DNA from: JAVBPP01 sp031549535
GTDB taxonomy: Bacteria > Bacillota > Clostridia > Oscillospirales > Acutalibacteraceae
Direction: 5' to 3'
DNA length: 24,963 nucleotides
Assembly (NCBI GenBank): GCA_031549535.1
Contig: JAVBPP010000100.1
Coordinates: forward strand, 1 to 24,963
A program made the translations under genes and the position numbers. Shown here piece by piece: positions 23,464-24,963 of this stretch (position 1 is the first letter of the stretch; each line of letters begins with the position of its first letter). The notes under the pieces are model-generated. The model did not search any database. It saw only the letters and a program-made list of their open reading frames with translations, and was not told where the DNA came from.

Positions 23464-23642
23464 TTATACTAATTCCAAGCAGAAGCCTTGATATCTTTGC
23501 GGTCTTTTTCGCGCCGTGCCTTGTTGTCCTCCTTGCCGAGCGAATCAGACTGACCAGTCTGCGCCCGGCTGCGTCGTCCGCCGCGCACAGCGCAAAAAAT
23601 CCACGCAAATCTATTCGAGTTTTCTATTTGGAATTAGTATAA
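23464..23642. mobile_element. MITE type 3 (179 bp) with perfect 15-bp terminal repeats
   Basis: TTATACTAATTCCAA (23464-23478) is the exact inverse of TTGGAATTAGTATAA (23628-23642). The interior is GC-rich and imperfectly complementary (for example TTTGCGGTCTTTTTCGCGCC against the stretch around GCGCAAAAAATCCACGCAAA). Read as TACTAATT...AATTAGTA it is flanked by TA on both sides. It has no credible coding sequence. It truncates a fourth decayed copy of the paralog family. Confidence 0.82.
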
Positions 23643-23769
23643 ATATAATTTTCCATCCTCTGATATACAGTATTTAAAGTCGCTAATAGTCGTAAAATTT
23701 AAGCATTCCCCTTTTCCCGATATATTTTTTCACCATACTTTTCAATCCCCTCATAAAGCCTTTGAATTC
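23643..23769 (-). pseudogene. Decayed fourth copy of the paralog family
   Basis: On the minus strand one frame gives EFKGFMRGLKSMVKK, matching the PEFK linker of the paralogs. After a frame change in the A-rich stretch around 23725-23731 the next frame gives CLNFTTISDFKYCISEDGK followed by LYLY. This aligns with FKTISDFTWCVNNGGE and FESISDFKWCMIRGGE. The copy ends abruptly at the type 3 MITE (23642), so the C-terminal DRTI part is lost. No His-rich module is recognisable upstream of it before paralog 3 ends at 23805. Confidence 0.6.
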
Positions 23770-23804
23770 AGAAACTCTTCATCAGCATATTTTTCAAAGT
23801 GCTA

Positions 23805-24422
23805 TTATATTGTTCTATCCCAGACTACAACTTTTGTGATTACATTACGCAAACAATTATCACCAATTCTATACTCCAAAACCTCATCGGCAGTATCGCA
23901 CCACTTTTCAGTTTTCTCTTGGTCGTCTACAAATTTTTCGCAAATTAGAATCTGCAATGGAGATTCCGGGGTGCGCTTTAATTGCGAAAAAACGCCAAAA
24001 ACTCTTTCTGCAAATTCAAATTCGATTTCGCCTCCATTATTTACGCACCATGTAAAATCACTAATTGTTTTGAACCTTCTATCTTCAAAATTACTTGAAT
24101 GAATAATTTTGGGCATATCATTTACCTCATAAGATTTAAATTCCGGAACTGTATCAGGATAATTGATTGGCGGACCGGGTTTGGGATGGCCATTACTCCA
24201 GTCAATTTCATGGTCATGAGGATCGGAATGAGCCGTTAAATTATCATGATCAGTGTAATGTCTTTCTTTTAAAGCTTTACCATCATCTCCAATTTTTGTT
24301 TCTCTATCATATCCCCCTTTTTTTCCATCTGTCCGGCTTCTAATAATTTCCCCCGGTTCCCCCAAAAACCGTTCATCCTCTTCTTTTGCAGGCCTCCATT
24401 CTCCGCCCTCGGCGCTTCCCAT
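23805..24422 (-). CDS. Paralog 3: His-rich DPHDH module plus RGGE/DRTI module
   Basis: 205 residues from ATG 24422. Module one reads GSAEGGEWRPAKEEDERF, TKIGDDGKALKERHYTDHDN and HSDPHDHEIDWSNGHPKPG. Module two reads FKTISDFTWCVNNGGEIEFE, VFGVFSQLKR, CDTADEVLEYRIGDNCLRNV and the end VVWDRTI. It keeps the framework of paralog 2, but the centre differs strongly (the Lys/Glu-rich DDQEKTEKWC replaces the GYYEKDG segment). The frame is open upstream as SGYIPVSNSLIKG up to a TAA in the MITE, and no Shine-Dalgarno is properly placed. It could be a silent tail cassette or a small expressed protein; the second is less supported. Confidence 0.58.
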   Translation of the reverse strand: MGSAEGGEWRPAKEEDERFLGEPGEIIRSRTDGKKGGYDRETKIGDDGKALKERHYTDHDNLTAHSDPHDHEIDWSNGHPKPGPPINYPDTVPEFKSYEVNDMPKIIHSSNFEDRRFKTISDFTWCVNNGGEIEFEFAERVFGVFSQLKRTPESPLQILICEKFVDDQEKTEKWCDTADEVLEYRIGDNCLRNVITKVVVWDRTI

Positions 24423-24465
24423 TCCTTTGATCAGAGAATTAGAAACGGGTATATATCCGCTTTTT

Positions 24466-24568
24466 ATACCAATCCCATTTTAGAATACTTGCAAAATTGG
24501 GTAACGAGCGTTTCATGTATGCGCTCTTGCCGAATTTTGCAGAAAGTATTCTTAATGGTGATTGGTAT
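24466..24568. mobile_element. MITE type 1, copy B (103 bp)
   Basis: The ends are ATACCAATCCCATTTTAGAA and AATGGTGATTGGTAT, with the same loop TTTCATGTATG and inner arms as copy A. It has the same length with five substitutions. It joins paralog 3 on one side and interrupts a DUF4417 fragment on the other. Confidence 0.82.
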
Positions 24569-24841
24569 TATGACAAGGTCGCTGTTTCGGGGTACCGGCT
24601 CCAATCCGCAAATGTATTTTGCGAAGGTTGACGGCACATACGGGTCGTCGTTCATATATCGCCACGAACTCAAGTCGTAGTCAACGAATATGATATTGCC
24701 GTCCATTTCCGGAAACGGATTATTGTAGCATATGATTGTTTCTGGCTCAATCTGCCGGAGCATTTCACGGTAGCCTTTTAGGAAAAACTCTTTTTGGTCT
24801 TTTTGGTTTCCGTGTCTATACCAAGTAAAGTGTACCCCGTG
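24569..24841 (-). pseudogene. DUF4417-like protein fragment
   Basis: The frame reads NQKDQKEFFLKGYREMLRQ, IEPETIICYNNPFPEMDGNI and IFVDYDLSSWRYMNDD. I recognise this as the C-terminal part of DUF4417 proteins, a family of unknown function seen in Firmicutes plasmids, phages and mobile islands. In this frame a TGA (24844-24842) blocks extension upstream, so the N-terminal two-thirds are absent. Downstream the frame runs into the type 1 MITE at 24568, so the last ~35 residues of the ORF are MITE-encoded. It is a fragment with both ends lost. Confidence 0.6.
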
Positions 24842-24963
24842 TCAAGGACAACATGGGTTTTTGCTCTTCCAAAATCAAAGGATATCAGCTATAGTAAAAG
24901 GGCTTTACCATTACGCAGGATAGTGCAACGCTGAGGAGCGACATGAGCGGCGTAATGGGTTTG
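24842..24963. other. Non-coding end of window with an inverted repeat
   Basis: CCATTACGC (24908-24916) and GCGTAATGG (24950-24958) are exact inverses 33 bases apart and may belong to an element that continues past the window. On the minus strand TTGACA and TATAGA occur near 24844 and 24818 but with 19-20 bp between them, so a promoter is doubtful. No gene is recognisable. Confidence 0.35.

Noticed and set aside
23357..23608. 83-residue minus-strand ORF rich in Arg and Ala
   Set aside because: It is composed entirely of type 1 and type 3 MITE sequence; the same MITE peptide (KNTFCKIRQERIHETLV) appears at 24464, so it is repeat-encoded, not a gene.
21856..24568. CRISPR-like array suggested by the recurring repeats
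   Set aside because: The repeats are 84-179-bp fold-back elements of different types at irregular spacing, with gene remnants rather than uniform spacers between them, and no cas genes.

Overview
The window looks like a chromosomal segment from an anaerobic Gram-positive Clostridia member, probably of the Oscillospiraceae/Ruminococcaceae type. That placement is inference from gene content: rubrerythrin, a zapA-U32 peptidase pair, an RsgI-like anti-sigma factor, a mannosylglucose phosphorylase and a CDP-ribitol pathway. Most of it is moderately GC-rich and densely coded. The last ~3.3 kb is clearly more AT-rich and is accessory DNA. I see no rRNA, tRNA, CRISPR array or intact transposase.

Layout. 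1-1406, minus strand: a U32 peptidase cut by the window edge, zapA and rubrerythrin. 1480-5236, plus strand: an amidohydrolase-fold enzyme, then an ECF sigma factor overlapping its membrane anti-sigma factor, which carries an RsgI-type extracytoplasmic domain and three PepSY-like repeats. 5324-6147: a bidirectional terminator, an RsmC-like methyltransferase on the minus strand, and a 129-bp insertion element with a 10-bp target duplication. 6175-9285: an unknown protein, greA (perfect consensus promoter and a hairpin leader) and lysS. 9290-16670: a cell-surface polymer locus with three family 2 glycosyltransferases, a Wzm/Wzt (TagGH-type) exporter, TarI and TarJ (together making CDP-ribitol) and a TarF/TarL-type polyol-phosphate transferase. 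This suggests a ribitol-phosphate wall polymer decorated with sugars. 16735-21686: 4-O-beta-mannosylglucose phosphorylase, a phosphohexomutase, ychF and a GNAT acetyltransferase.

21687-24963 is a graveyard of mobile and decayed DNA. It holds a frameshifted GNAT fragment, three paralogous minus-strand ORFs and a decayed fourth copy, and a DUF4417 fragment. Between them lie small fold-back elements (MITEs) of at least three related types. The paralogs join a His-rich module (signature HSDPHDHEIDW) to an RGGE...DRTI module. They resemble detached C-terminal tails of larger, toxin-like proteins. Two start with nearly identical sequence at the edge of the same MITE and then diverge sharply. Related fold-back relics also lie inside the wall-polymer locus (13151-13189 and 16677-16716). 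This cassette array is the best candidate for an undescribed system in the window, but its function cannot be read from sequence alone.
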